This document shows, piece after piece, positions 1-7,573 of a DNA stretch of 64,000 bases. The number at the start of each line of letters is the position of its first letter. Position 1 is the first letter of the stretch. Made by a program: the position numbers and the translations under genes. Source of the stretch: Microbacter margulisiae (GTDB lineage: Bacteria > Bacteroidota > Bacteroidia > Bacteroidales > Paludibacteraceae); assembly GCF_014192515.1 (NCBI RefSeq), contig NZ_JACHYB010000001.1, positions 310,001 through 374,000 on the forward strand. The letters run 5' to 3'. The notes beneath the pieces were generated by a model. That model was given only the letters and a program-made list of their open reading frames with translations. It did no database searches and was not told where the DNA came from.

Positions 1-2
1 TT

Positions 3-647
3 GCGATAAGACGATTGCTTGAAATTACATTGAAAGCCAATGGTTATAACACAATAGAGGCGGCAACAGGGAAAGATGGATTGTATTTTGCCGCCAGCCA
101 TAACCCTAAATTGATTCTTTTGGATCTGGGTCTTCCTGACGAAGATGGCCAGATCGTTTTACAGAAATTGAGGGAATGGTATACGTCTCCTGTTATCATT
201 CTTTCCGTGCGTAGTTCGGAAGAAGAAATTATCCGCGCGCTGGATAACGGGGCAAACGATTATCTTACAAAGCCTTTTCGCACGGGAGAACTTTCTGCAC
301 GAGTCAGATCTTCACTCAGGCTTTCTTCTCAAAATAATGCTAACCAACAGGTTATTGTTGTTGGTAAAATCGAGGTTGATTTGATTCATCATACCGTAAG
401 GAAAAACGGTGAGTTTTTACACCTTACTTCTACAGAATTTTCCCTTTTGTCGCTTATGGCGAAAAATGCAGGTAAAGTGCTTACCCATAGTTTTATATTA
501 AAAGAAATATGGGGCTACAGTTACTTGGAGCAAACGCAATATTTACGTGTATTTGTCGCTCAATTGCGTAAAAAAATCGAAGATGACCCATCTTCTCCTT
601 CCTACGTCATCACCGAATCGGGAATCGGCTATCGTTTCTCAGAATAA
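3..647 (+). CDS. kdpE: KdpE-like OmpR-family response regulator (5' partial)
   Basis: DNA-binding response regulator of a two-component system, most like KdpE, which controls high-affinity potassium uptake. The reading frame is open to the window edge and the first residues (AIRRLLEITL) match the receiver region just after the acidic pocket, so the true start lies upstream. The phospho-acceptor Asp is in LILLDLGLPD (codon 123-125) and the receiver Lys in DYLTKPF. A winged-helix OmpR domain fills the C-terminal half and ends in GIGYRFSE. The partner kinase KdpD and the kdp pump genes are not in view, so the kdpE assignment rests on sequence resemblance only. Confidence 0.85.
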   Translation, partial: AIRRLLEITLKANGYNTIEAATGKDGLYFAASHNPKLILLDLGLPDEDGQIVLQKLREWYTSPVIILSVRSSEEEIIRALDNGANDYLTKPFRTGELSARVRSSLRLSSQNNANQQVIVVGKIEVDLIHHTVRKNGEFLHLTSTEFSLLSLMAKNAGKVLTHSFILKEIWGYSYLEQTQYLRVFVAQLRKKIEDDPSSPSYVITESGIGYRFSE

Positions 648-656
648 TCCGGTTTT

Positions 657-689
657 TTTGCCCGATTTATGGCAAATACTGTACCTTTG
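657..689 (+). promoter_or_regulatory. Promoter of cinA
   Basis: TTTG at 657-660, a 21-nt spacer and TACCTTTG at 682-689 match the Bacteroidota housekeeping promoter. The start ATG at 716 has AAAGGAG about 6 nt upstream. It lies just after the response-regulator stop, so cinA has its own promoter. Confidence 0.7.
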
Positions 690-715
690 CAGATATAATA
701 AACAAAGGAGATAGC

Positions 716-1954
716 ATGAACGTAGAGATAATGACAATAGGCGATGAGTTGCTCATTGGGCAGGTCGTCGATACCAATTCGGCATGGATGGGAGCTATGC
801 TTACCAAAGAAGGATTTCACATCCAGGGTATTACTTCCATAGGTGACGAAGCCATTGTAATAAAAGAGACGCTGGCGCGCCTTATGGCTAAAAGCAATAT
901 TGTATTGATTACCGGTGGTCTTGGCCCAACCAACGATGATATAACACTGAAAACTCTGGCAGAGTTTTTTAATACATCCTTGGTTTTTGATGCTTCGGTT
1001 TATGCCGATATTGAGAGATTCTTTGAAGGCAGGAAGGATATGATGAATACTTTGAATCGCGACCAGGCGCTTGTGCCGGCTGACGCTACCGTTATTCATA
1101 ACAAAGTGGGAACTGCTCCTATCACCTGGTTCGAAAAAGAAGGCAAGGTAGTGGTATCGATGCCCGGCGTACCTGTTGAGATGAAGCAGGTGATGAGTGA
1201 TGAAATCTTACCCAGACTCAAGCAACGTTTTAATGTGCCTTCTATTCAGCATCGGCATATCTTGGTGCATGGCATTGGTGAATCTTCGTTAGCTATTCAA
1301 TTGGAAGAGTGGGAGAGTGCATTGCCTTCTTTTGTCAAGCTGGCTTATCTGCCTCAGGTTGGATTGGTGCGATTGCGATTGACGGCAAGCCTGCCTGATG
1401 AGGCTTTATTGACTCGTACACTGGACGAAGCGGTAGAAAAGGTTGTGCCTTTATTAGGTAATACTCTGTTGGCTTTGGAAGATACAACCCCTGCCGAGGT
1501 TATTGACCGCCTGCTGAAACAAAAGAAAATTTCTCTTTCCGTGGCCGAAAGTTGTACCGGTGGTAATATTGCTCATTTAATTACTTCACAGCCGGGTTGT
1601 TCTGAGTATTTCAAGGGAGGTGTTGTGGCTTATGATAATGATGTAAAATGCAAGGTGTTAAACGTAAGCTCAAAGGATATTAATGAATATGGAGCTGTAA
1701 GCCGGCAAGTCGTTGAACGAATGGCATCCGGTGTCAGACAGTTACTGCAAACGGATGTTGCAGTAGCTACTTCCGGCATTGCAGGCCCTACAGGAGGAAC
1801 TCCTGAAAAACTGGTAGGCACGGTGTGGATTGCTGTAGCGACAGCAAATCAGGTTATGAGCCGCGTGTTTCAGTTTGGTAATATTCGAGATCGAAATATA
1901 ACGAGGGCGTCTATAGAAGCGTTAGCTATGGTTAAAGAAATGGTGGAACAATGA
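716..1954 (+). CDS. cinA: CinA-like competence/damage-inducible protein
   Basis: Two-domain CinA of 412 aa, the usual length. The N-terminal half is a molybdopterin-binding-like (MoCF) domain with TIGDELLIGQ, TGGLGPTNDD and MPGVPVEM, which in this family carries a pyrophosphatase-type activity. The C-terminal half, from about residue 260, is a PncC-type nicotinamide-nucleotide amidase domain with SVAESCTGG and SGIAGPTGGTPEK. The expected role is repair or recycling of damaged pyridine nucleotides in the cytosol. It stands alone between its own promoter and a strong terminator. Function is from family knowledge; all motifs are intact. Confidence 0.95.
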   Translation: MNVEIMTIGDELLIGQVVDTNSAWMGAMLTKEGFHIQGITSIGDEAIVIKETLARLMAKSNIVLITGGLGPTNDDITLKTLAEFFNTSLVFDASVYADIERFFEGRKDMMNTLNRDQALVPADATVIHNKVGTAPITWFEKEGKVVVSMPGVPVEMKQVMSDEILPRLKQRFNVPSIQHRHILVHGIGESSLAIQLEEWESALPSFVKLAYLPQVGLVRLRLTASLPDEALLTRTLDEAVEKVVPLLGNTLLALEDTTPAEVIDRLLKQKKISLSVAESCTGGNIAHLITSQPGCSEYFKGGVVAYDNDVKCKVLNVSSKDINEYGAVSRQVVERMASGVRQLLQTDVAVATSGIAGPTGGTPEKLVGTVWIAVATANQVMSRVFQFGNIRDRNITRASIEALAMVKEMVEQ

Positions 1955-1981
1955 TTTGTCAGGGTTGCTTGCAAGTATAAA

Positions 1982-2018
1982 ACAAAAGCCTTATGAGAAA
2001 TTGGCATAAGGCTTTTGT
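1982..2018 (+). terminator. Intrinsic terminator of cinA
   Basis: A perfect 14-bp stem (1982-1995 with 2005-2018), 9-nt loop and T-rich 3' arm start 27 bp after the cinA stop. The A/T-rich arms could also stop transcription arriving from the right. Confidence 0.85.
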
Positions 2019-2073
2019 TTGTATAACTACGCGTCAGATTGACTATTCAGACTGAATACTGCAAAAATTTCAG

Positions 2074-2418
2074 CTATTTACATTGTGAAAGTTCCTTTTC
2101 TAAGGCATCAACCTTTTCTTCTAATAGTTTGATATAATTACGCAATATTCTATCATTTTCTTTTTTAATATAAATACTCGATTCTTCTGATACGTAATTC
2201 ACTTGTTCTTTTTCTTGAGGGTCTTCCCACAAAAACAAATCAATAATTGACATGTTGAAAACATTTGCAATTTTCGCAAGCTCGCTGACCCTTAATTCTC
2301 TTTTCCCAGACAGAATATTACTTACCGCAGAAATATCTCTATTTATCGCTTCTGCAATAATTTCCTGAGATATTCCTTTTTGAGTTCGTATAGAATTGAT
2401 TTTTTGTAAAATATCCAT
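2074..2418 (-). CDS. XRE-family helix-turn-helix regulator
   Basis: Small DNA-binding protein of 114 aa. An N-terminal HTH_3 domain (about residues 4-60, ISQEIIAEAINRDISAVSNI as the helix-turn-helix) is followed by a charged linker and a short coiled coil (LEEKVDALEKEL) that probably mediates dimerisation. I chose the ATG at 2418, which has GGAG just upstream; the longer frame would need a TTG at 2448. Upstream it faces a well-formed divergent promoter that overlaps a palindrome, the arrangement of a regulator and its target. The target has been replaced by an insertion sequence. The regulated function is unknown. Confidence 0.8.
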   Translation of the reverse strand: MDILQKINSIRTQKGISQEIIAEAINRDISAVSNILSGKRELRVSELAKIANVFNMSIIDLFLWEDPQEKEQVNYVSEESSIYIKKENDRILRNYIKLLEEKVDALEKELSQCK

Positions 2419-2495
2419 AGGCTCCAAAATTAAGTAATTATAGGTCAATCTGTTTTGTGTTTATTTAAAGAAAAAGTGAGATTATCTCAAGTGTA

Positions 2496-2545
2496 TTTGT
2501 GTAAATCGCAAATAAAAGCTATATTTGTATCGTTCAATATTGAAC
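2496..2545 (+). promoter_or_regulatory. Orphan rightward promoter with overlapping palindromic operator
   Basis: TTTG (2496-2499), a 20-nt spacer and TATATTTG (2520-2527) form a near-ideal Bacteroidota promoter pointing right. A perfect 14-bp palindrome GTTCAATATTGAAC (2532-2545) sits where transcription should start. About 47 bp further on an IS4-family element begins, so no intact gene follows. That the palindrome is the binding site of the adjacent XRE regulator is an inference. Confidence 0.6.
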
Positions 2546-2592
2546 AGAGCGTACAAAGTTAAACATATGGATTAAAATTCACTATTATGGCC

Positions 2593-3872
2593 ATTAGTGT
2601 CCCATTAAACTTGGAACGTATTACAATCAAACAAACTTGGCTCATTAAGCCTACAACGATCTTTGTCATTTTGAAATTTAGTTTTCTCGAAGAGGTCCCG
2701 AAGATGAGTTTTATCAGTTAAAGATATACTCAGGATCTGCAAGACCTCATAGGTACTTCTATCAAGTTGTATGTCTTTTTGGACAATTGCAACCAGACAG
2801 TAAGTACATATAGCCACGTAGATTTGAATCCGAACTGCGTTCTCAGTAGTACTCCAGAATTTCTTTATTTTCAGATGTTGCTTCAACCACTTGAAAAACA
2901 ACTCAACTTGCCAGCGATTCTTGTAAAGTTCGGCAACATGAAGAGCTGAAATATGCATCGCATTGGTTAAGAAAACGAACTCACGTTCTTGTTCTTCATC
3001 CCAGTATCTGACCAAACAAAGAGTTCCCGGATAGTATTGACTTGGATAAAATCCCGTCAATTCAATCATCACATCTGAAAGCACATTTTTCGGTAATCTG
3101 CGTCTCCATTTGATGGATTTGTATTGCAGGTTCTTCTTGGCTCTAACAACAAAGAAAGCTTCTATCTGATGAATCTTATACAGCATTTTGAAGCTGTTGT
3201 AGGCTCTGTCAAATATATAATATGATCCTGATTCATACGGAATTTCTTTCATTGCCTTTGAGTCATGTACTGACGCTTCAGTGATATGGAAAAATGCTGG
3301 TATCTGTGTTTCTACATCATACAATGTATGCACTTTGATTCCGCCCGAAACTTTGCCCACCAGAAGGCTGAAAGACATAAGTCAATCGTTGTTGAATCGA
3401 AAGCGTAGACATTACCACCAAGTTTGAAAATGTCAGAAACTCGTTTCTCTCTCTCGTCGTTTATCAGGTAGCAAGCATACTCTTCAAAAATGTGATAATC
3501 TCTGTCTTGATTGGCTCTTGCCAGAGATGATTTTGAAACATTTTTGCCAAAACCCCAATGGTAAGATTTGGAGTGATGAGCATCAAGTGCGACAATTAAA
3601 TCTCTCAGACTTTCTCGGTTGGACAGTTGTCCGAACATCAGAGCAAGTAATTGATTCCAGCATTTAAAATGCTTAATGTATCGATTACCTTGGTACTTAT
3701 CAACGATACGACGAAACTTATTTTCATTCAGAAATGATATCAGTTGGGCAAACACATATTTCTCTTTATTCATTGCAGCCTATTTATTAGACTGCAAAAT
3801 TAAAAATTGAAATCGTCGCGCTCAAAAAACAAATATAACTAACTAAATTTAAAATATTTATGGGACAGCAAT
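2593..3872 (-). mobile_element. IS4-family insertion sequence, copy 1 (defective)
   Basis: An element of about 1,280 bp with ends sharing ATT..TGTCCCAT (ATTAGTGTCCCAT at the left, ATTGCTGTCCCAT read inward from the right). It encodes one frameshifted transposase on the minus strand. No matching target duplication is visible in the flanks (tattatggcc against gtgtcagatt), so one flank has probably been rearranged since insertion. The element cuts off the orphan promoter to its left. Confidence 0.85.
2605..3773 (-). pseudogene. IS4-family DDE transposase, frameshifted
   Basis: Two overlapping frames give the N-terminal part (3773 down to 3312) and C-terminal part (3378 down to 2605) of one transposase. 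Against the intact copy at 7705-8868, the stretch after WWAKF lacks 10 bp near 3345-3355 (8 nt where the intact copy has 18), shifting the frame just after the first catalytic Asp (AFDSTTIDL). The second Asp (FDRAYN) and the Y-R-E-K motif (YKNRWQVELFFKWLK) remain in the downstream frame. The first ~35 residues resemble copy 3 more than copy 2, while the rest is almost identical to copy 2. Confidence 0.9.
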
Positions 3873-4076
3873 GTGTCAGATTATTAAACAGATATATTTA
3901 TATAATAAATGATATTTACTTGATTAAAGGGTGACAAATAACCTTTTTGAGTGGGTCTTACTGATAATCTATGATTTAATTTATCTATCTGTATTTTTTA
4001 ACTTGTCACTATTTGTTACATATCACCACCTCGTTTACATTCTAAGGAGGGGTACCTATATCAAAACATTGTTTAC

Positions 4077-4094
4077 AAATCCCTTAAGGGATTT
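4077..4094. repeat. Perfect 18-bp palindrome
   Basis: AAATCCCTTAAGGGATTT is a perfect palindrome with no loop, between the inner terminal repeat and the 3' end of the transposase remnant. It could be a weak terminator or a cruciform near the element end. The role is unknown. Confidence 0.5.
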
Positions 4095-4135
4095 CACCCG
4101 CTAAGGCAAGGAAAATATCAGAAGGTCATTGACAT

Positions 4136-5038
4136 TTAAGGCAAAGACATAGCAAAGCGGAAAATATGATGTACCGTGTTATTTTGGCTCACCACCAGTA
4201 GATATTTCTCTATGACCACTTCAGCTACAACATAACAGTATTTAAGAGCTGGTTTAAGTACAAACGTCTCATTGAGAAGATGTAACTTCAAGTCACTGCG
4301 TATAAAACGGATGAAAATTAACCGCCTGTTTTCAATAAAGATTTTTTGTGTCCAATCCATTTCCTTATTCAAGGTGCTTTTTTGTAAAATTCCTTTGACC
4401 ATTTGATTGGGTGTGCAGTTGCCTTGTGAAGAGTAGCGATGATTTTCATTATGAAAAGCAGAAAACTCTTTTGCCCTTTCTTTTAAGTCATTGAAAGAAG
4501 TAAATCTCTGTGTATCATAAAAATACTTTTGGACATTGTTATTAAACTTCTCAATAATACCATTACGCCAAGGTTCAGCAGGCGGTATGAAAATTGGACT
4601 CACACCATTGGAAAGAGTCACCCGCATCAACAAGCCAAGTCTCCGTGGATGACGATTACTGCCTCTGAAAGAGAGTTCGTTGTCCATTTGGAGAAAATCA
4701 GGCATTTGATAAGCACGCCAATAATCAACCCAGCATGGGACGATGCTTTCTGCCGATTTATCCGATATGGGATGGACCCCTGCAAAGTGATTCTCAATAT
4801 CGATGACATTGTAAAAATAGAACCGAAAACCACCTTTAAGGTATCTCGGCCCGATCAGATCCATTTGTTGGACATTGAGAAAATAATTGGGATATTCCGT
4901 ATTTTTCAGGCGCTTGACTTTGGACTCTTCAATCAGGTTGTGACGCTTCAAGATCCTGTTTATAGTTGCTATTGAAGGTGGCTTTATTCCTAACCGTTCG
5001 AATTCGTATAAAATATTTATTGCCCCTTGTCTTGTAAA
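4136..5038 (-). pseudogene. Integrase-core (rve) transposase, N-terminally truncated
   Basis: The protein shows a retroviral-integrase-type DDE core: Asp in QQMDLIGPRYL, Asp in LQMDNELSFRG, and Glu in PWRNGIIEKFNN. A C-terminal extension follows. The frame extends above the apparent TTG start at 4951 into an HTH-like stretch (LGIKPPSIATINRILKRHN), and recognisable homology runs straight into the terminal repeat at 5033. The usual N-terminal DNA-binding part is missing with no start codon in its place, which indicates an internal deletion joining the element end to mid-gene. IS481-like affinity is a guess. Confidence 0.75.
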
Positions 5039-5113
5039 CGAGCTTATGATACAGTTTTCACCATTAGATGTAAACGACCTTATGATATTTTTTTGTAAAC
5101 AAGGTGATGATAT
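5033..5113 (+). repeat. Three direct TGTAAAC-type terminal sub-repeats
   Basis: TGTAAACGAGCTTATGATA (from 5033), TGTAAACGACCTTATGATA (from 5069) and TGTAAACAAGGTGATGATA (from 5094) are imperfect copies in one orientation, 36 and 25 bp apart. Two more lie inverted at the other end of the element (4020-4039, and TGTAAACAATGTTTTGATA reading left from about 4077). Multiple sub-sites at each end suggest transposase-binding sites. Confidence 0.6.
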
Positions 5114-5368
5114 TTATCAACTATGCCTTAGCACAAGGGACTATGATCATCCCCTCTATATACGAACTATAAGCAATATTGCACCAATTTAATGGTCAAA
5201 TCTAAGTTAAACATTACTACTTAACCAAAACTTATATGCAATCAACATCTTTTTTTATCATAAAATTATAAATTAGTAGATCCTTGCTTTATGCAAAGTT
5301 ATACTCAACAAATAATAAAACGTTCATAAAATCAATTATTTGCGAACGTCTATTCAAAAGGTGCTAAA

Positions 5369-5605
5369 ATGAATTCAAAACTTTTAATTCTCTTTTACAC
5401 AAAGAGAGCAAAAATAACAACTGGGGGGTTAGTCCCAATCTATTTACGAATAGCAATCGATGGTAAACGAGTCGAATTAAGCACCAAACGTTACAGGATG
5501 CCTGAAAAATGTTTTGTAGAAGGTCGTTGTATGAAAGTAAATAAAAATATATCTCACAAAAACATACCAATCGGTATGTTTTTATTATCTTTGCATCCAA
5601 ATTAA
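5369..5605 (+). pseudogene. Tyrosine integrase N-terminal fragment (arm-binding domain)
   Basis: The first ~55 residues (MNSKLLILFYTKRAK, GLVPIYLRIAIDGKRVELST, RYRMPEK) match the start of Bacteroidota conjugative-transposon-type tyrosine recombinases, whose arm-binding domain opens this way. Similarity stops near 5545, and the frame then reads through the tetR operator and promoter to a stop at 5603-5605. The SAM-like and catalytic domains (about 350 residues) are absent. Just upstream, ACGTTC (5320-5325) and GAACGT (5344-5349) form an inverted repeat that may be a leftover integrase or promoter site. It is an integrative-element relic. Confidence 0.75.
5561..5593 (+). promoter_or_regulatory. 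tetR promoter with operator 1
   Basis: AACATACCAATCGGTATGTT (5561-5580) is palindromic except for its central bases and is followed by a -7 box TATCTTTG (5586-5593), 22 bp before the tetR start. The operator fills the -33 to -7 spacer, a position suited to autorepression. A near-identical palindrome precedes the downstream ketosynthase. Confidence 0.8.
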
Positions 5606-5614
5606 TATCAAATC

Positions 5615-6199
5615 ATGTCAAAAGCCTATAAAACAAAAGAGTATATTATTGAAAAGACAGCATCAATTTTCAATACAAAGGGCTATGCAGGTACTTCTCT
5701 CAATGATTTGACTGAAGTAACCGGTTTGACGAAAGGAAGTATTTATGGCAATTTCAAGAATAAAGATGATGTAGCAATAGAGGCGTTTAAGTATAATTTA
5801 CAACTGATGAGCCAGCTTTTTATGTCTGAAAAGGCAAAAGAAAAAAGCTACAGAGGGAAACTTTTAATTTACACGAAAGTATTATGTGATTCTTCCGGGT
5901 CAAAGTTACCTATTGGTGGGTGTCCAATACTTAATACAGCCATCGAGTCTGATGACACACATCCTGTACTTAAAGAGTTTGCGAAAAAAGCACTGTTGAA
6001 TTGGAAAAATGATTTTGTTGAAATATTGAATGCAGGTATTCAAGCTGGTGAATTTTCATCGGACTTAAATACAGAACAAGTTGCCATTACGATATTAGCT
6101 CTGATCGAAGGTTCAATCATGATAAATAAACTCACGGATAATAACAACCATATCCGTTTAATTATGGAATCATTGCGTGATTACATAAATCAACTGTAA
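5615..6199 (+). CDS. TetR/AcrR-family repressor
   Basis: A 194-aa regulator with an N-terminal TetR helix-turn-helix (about residues 8-55: TASIFNTKGYAGTS, GLTKGSIYGNFKNKDDV) and an all-helical ligand domain containing GGCPILNTAIESDDTHP, a motif of the YxaF/LmrA-like TetR branch. The ATG at 5615 follows the -7 box by 22 bp. The stop is 53 bp before the ketosynthase gene, and the two matching palindromes (5561-5580 and 6215-6234) lie in front of the two genes. It most likely represses both genes until a small ligand binds. The ligand is unknown; a fatty-acid-like or drug-like compound is inference. Confidence 0.88.
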   Translation: MSKAYKTKEYIIEKTASIFNTKGYAGTSLNDLTEVTGLTKGSIYGNFKNKDDVAIEAFKYNLQLMSQLFMSEKAKEKSYRGKLLIYTKVLCDSSGSKLPIGGCPILNTAIESDDTHPVLKEFAKKALLNWKNDFVEILNAGIQAGEFSSDLNTEQVAITILALIEGSIMINKLTDNNNHIRLIMESLRDYINQL

Positions 6200-6214
6200 T
6201 TTTTTTTACCCAAA

Positions 6215-6234
6215 AATATACCGATTGGTATATT
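6215..6234 (+). promoter_or_regulatory. TetR operator 2 ahead of the ketosynthase
   Basis: AATATACCGATTGGTATATT shares the form A-A-y-ATACC-r-AT-y-GGTAT-r-TT with the site ahead of tetR. It ends 17 bp before the ketosynthase ATG at 6252. Two independent copies of one palindrome beside one TetR gene are strong evidence of a shared operator. Confidence 0.8.
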
Positions 6235-6251
6235 TTAAATATTATTTAAAA

Positions 6252-7499
6252 ATGAAACGAGTAGTAATAACAGGTCTTGGGGCAATTACCCCTATAGGAA
6301 ATAACATCAATGAATTTTGGGAAAGCATTGTAGAAGGTAAAAGTGGAGCTGCTCCGCTTACAAAATTTGATACCTCAAAATTTAAAACACAGTTTGGATG
6401 TGAAGTGAAAGACTTTCACCCCGAAGAATTTTTGGATAGAAAAGAACTCCGTTCGTACGATCTTTTTACACAATATGCTATCGCAGCATCGGATCAGGCT
6501 ATTCAGGATTCAGGATTGAACCTGAAAATAATGAGTGAAGCAGAGCGATCTGAAATTGGAGTAATTTGGGCTTCGGGGAATGGTGGTATTGGAACGTTCG
6601 AAAAAGAATTGAAAGAGTATCATACAGGAGATGGAACACCACGCTTCAGTCCTTTTTTGATTCCTAAAATGATTGTTGATATTGCAGCAGGGGTTATTTC
6701 CATTCGTAACGGATTGCTTGGTCCAAACTACGCAACTGTTTCGGCTTGTGCATCTTCAAACACAGCCATCATCAATGCTTTTGATACTATCCGGTTAGGT
6801 AAAGCTTCTGTCGTAATTTGCGGAGGCTCCGAAGCAGCTATCACCGAATCTTCGGTAGGAGGATTTAATGCTTCACAGGCCTTGTCGAAACGAAACGATG
6901 ATCCACAGGGGGCTTCCCGCCCTTTTGATGAAACCCGTGAAGGTTTTGTTATTGGAGAAGGTGCCGGTGCGTTGGTACTCGAAGAGTTAGAACACGCCCT
7001 GGCCCGTAATGCAACTATTTATGCTGAAATGGTTGGTGGAGGTATGGCTGCCGATGCTTATCATCTTACCGGAACTCATCCAGACGGTTTAGGTGCAATG
7101 TTAAGTATGAACAAAGCTTTAAAGGAAGCCGGAATTAACGCATCTCAAATCGATTATGTAAATGCACATGCAACATCAACTTCTATGGGGGATATTAGTG
7201 AATTGAAAGGTATAAAAAGAGTTTTTGATAACAATATAATTAAGGTTACCGGGACAAAATCAATGACAGGGCATCTACTTGGTGCGGCTGGAGCAATAGA
7301 AAGTATTATCTCAATACTATCAGTCCGTGATAATATTATGCCGGCAACAATCAATACGCTTCATCCGGACAAGGAAATTCCGGAAGGTATCGACTTGGTT
7401 CTACATCATTCTCGATATGAGCCGGTCAATTACGTGCTTAATAATACTTTTGGTTTCGGAGGGCATACCGCAAGCTCAATTTTTAAGAAGTATCAATAA
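6252..7499 (+). CDS. Beta-ketoacyl-ACP synthase II (FabF-like), TetR-linked
   Basis: Thiolase-fold condensing enzyme of 415 aa that extends acyl-ACP with malonyl-ACP. The catalytic triad is complete: Cys166 (TVSACASSN), His306 (NAHATSTSMGD) and His341 (MTGHLLGAAGA). The C-terminal FGFGGHTAS motif is intact. The ATG at 6252 follows operator 2; an in-frame extension to 6225 would overlap the operator and is rejected. No other fatty-acid genes (acpP, fabD, fabG) are adjacent, so this is probably an extra copy rather than the housekeeping one. Its place beside a dedicated repressor and mobile elements suggests an inducible bypass or resistance enzyme, which is inference. Confidence 0.9.
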   Translation: MKRVVITGLGAITPIGNNINEFWESIVEGKSGAAPLTKFDTSKFKTQFGCEVKDFHPEEFLDRKELRSYDLFTQYAIAASDQAIQDSGLNLKIMSEAERSEIGVIWASGNGGIGTFEKELKEYHTGDGTPRFSPFLIPKMIVDIAAGVISIRNGLLGPNYATVSACASSNTAIINAFDTIRLGKASVVICGGSEAAITESSVGGFNASQALSKRNDDPQGASRPFDETREGFVIGEGAGALVLEELEHALARNATIYAEMVGGGMAADAYHLTGTHPDGLGAMLSMNKALKEAGINASQIDYVNAHATSTSMGDISELKGIKRVFDNNIIKVTGTKSMTGHLLGAAGAIESIISILSVRDNIMPATINTLHPDKEIPEGIDLVLHHSRYEPVNYVLNNTFGFGGHTASSIFKKYQ

Positions 7500-7573
7500 A
7501 GAACAATGTAAATAAGTTGTTGTCAAACTAGTAAATAGCGATATATTACAAAGTCAATTATAGTAATAATTTC

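Larger units (their letters stand above)
4013..5120 (-). mobile_element. rve-type insertion element with repeated ends (internally deleted)
   Basis: Imperfect terminal inverted repeats of 27 nt bound the element: 4013-4039 and the reverse complement of 5094-5120 agree at 23 of 27 positions, with shared core ATATCA-CACCT-GTTTACA. CTAT lies directly outside both ends (4009-4012 and 5121-5124), a possible 4-bp target duplication, though a 4-bp match can occur by chance. Further TGTAAAC-containing sub-repeats lie inside each end. The single transposase gene lacks its N-terminus, so the element is a non-autonomous remnant. Confidence 0.65.

Noticed and set aside
629..1099. 156-codon frame antisense to cinA
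   Set aside because: Lies inside a conserved gene on the other strand; its protein has no family features.
4529..4975. 148-codon plus-strand frame over the rve transposase
   Set aside because: Shadow of the minus-strand integrase core, whose DDE motifs are clear.
6225..6251. Nine-codon extension of the ketosynthase
   Set aside because: Starts with a non-ATG codon inside the TetR operator, and the family begins at MKRVVITGLG.
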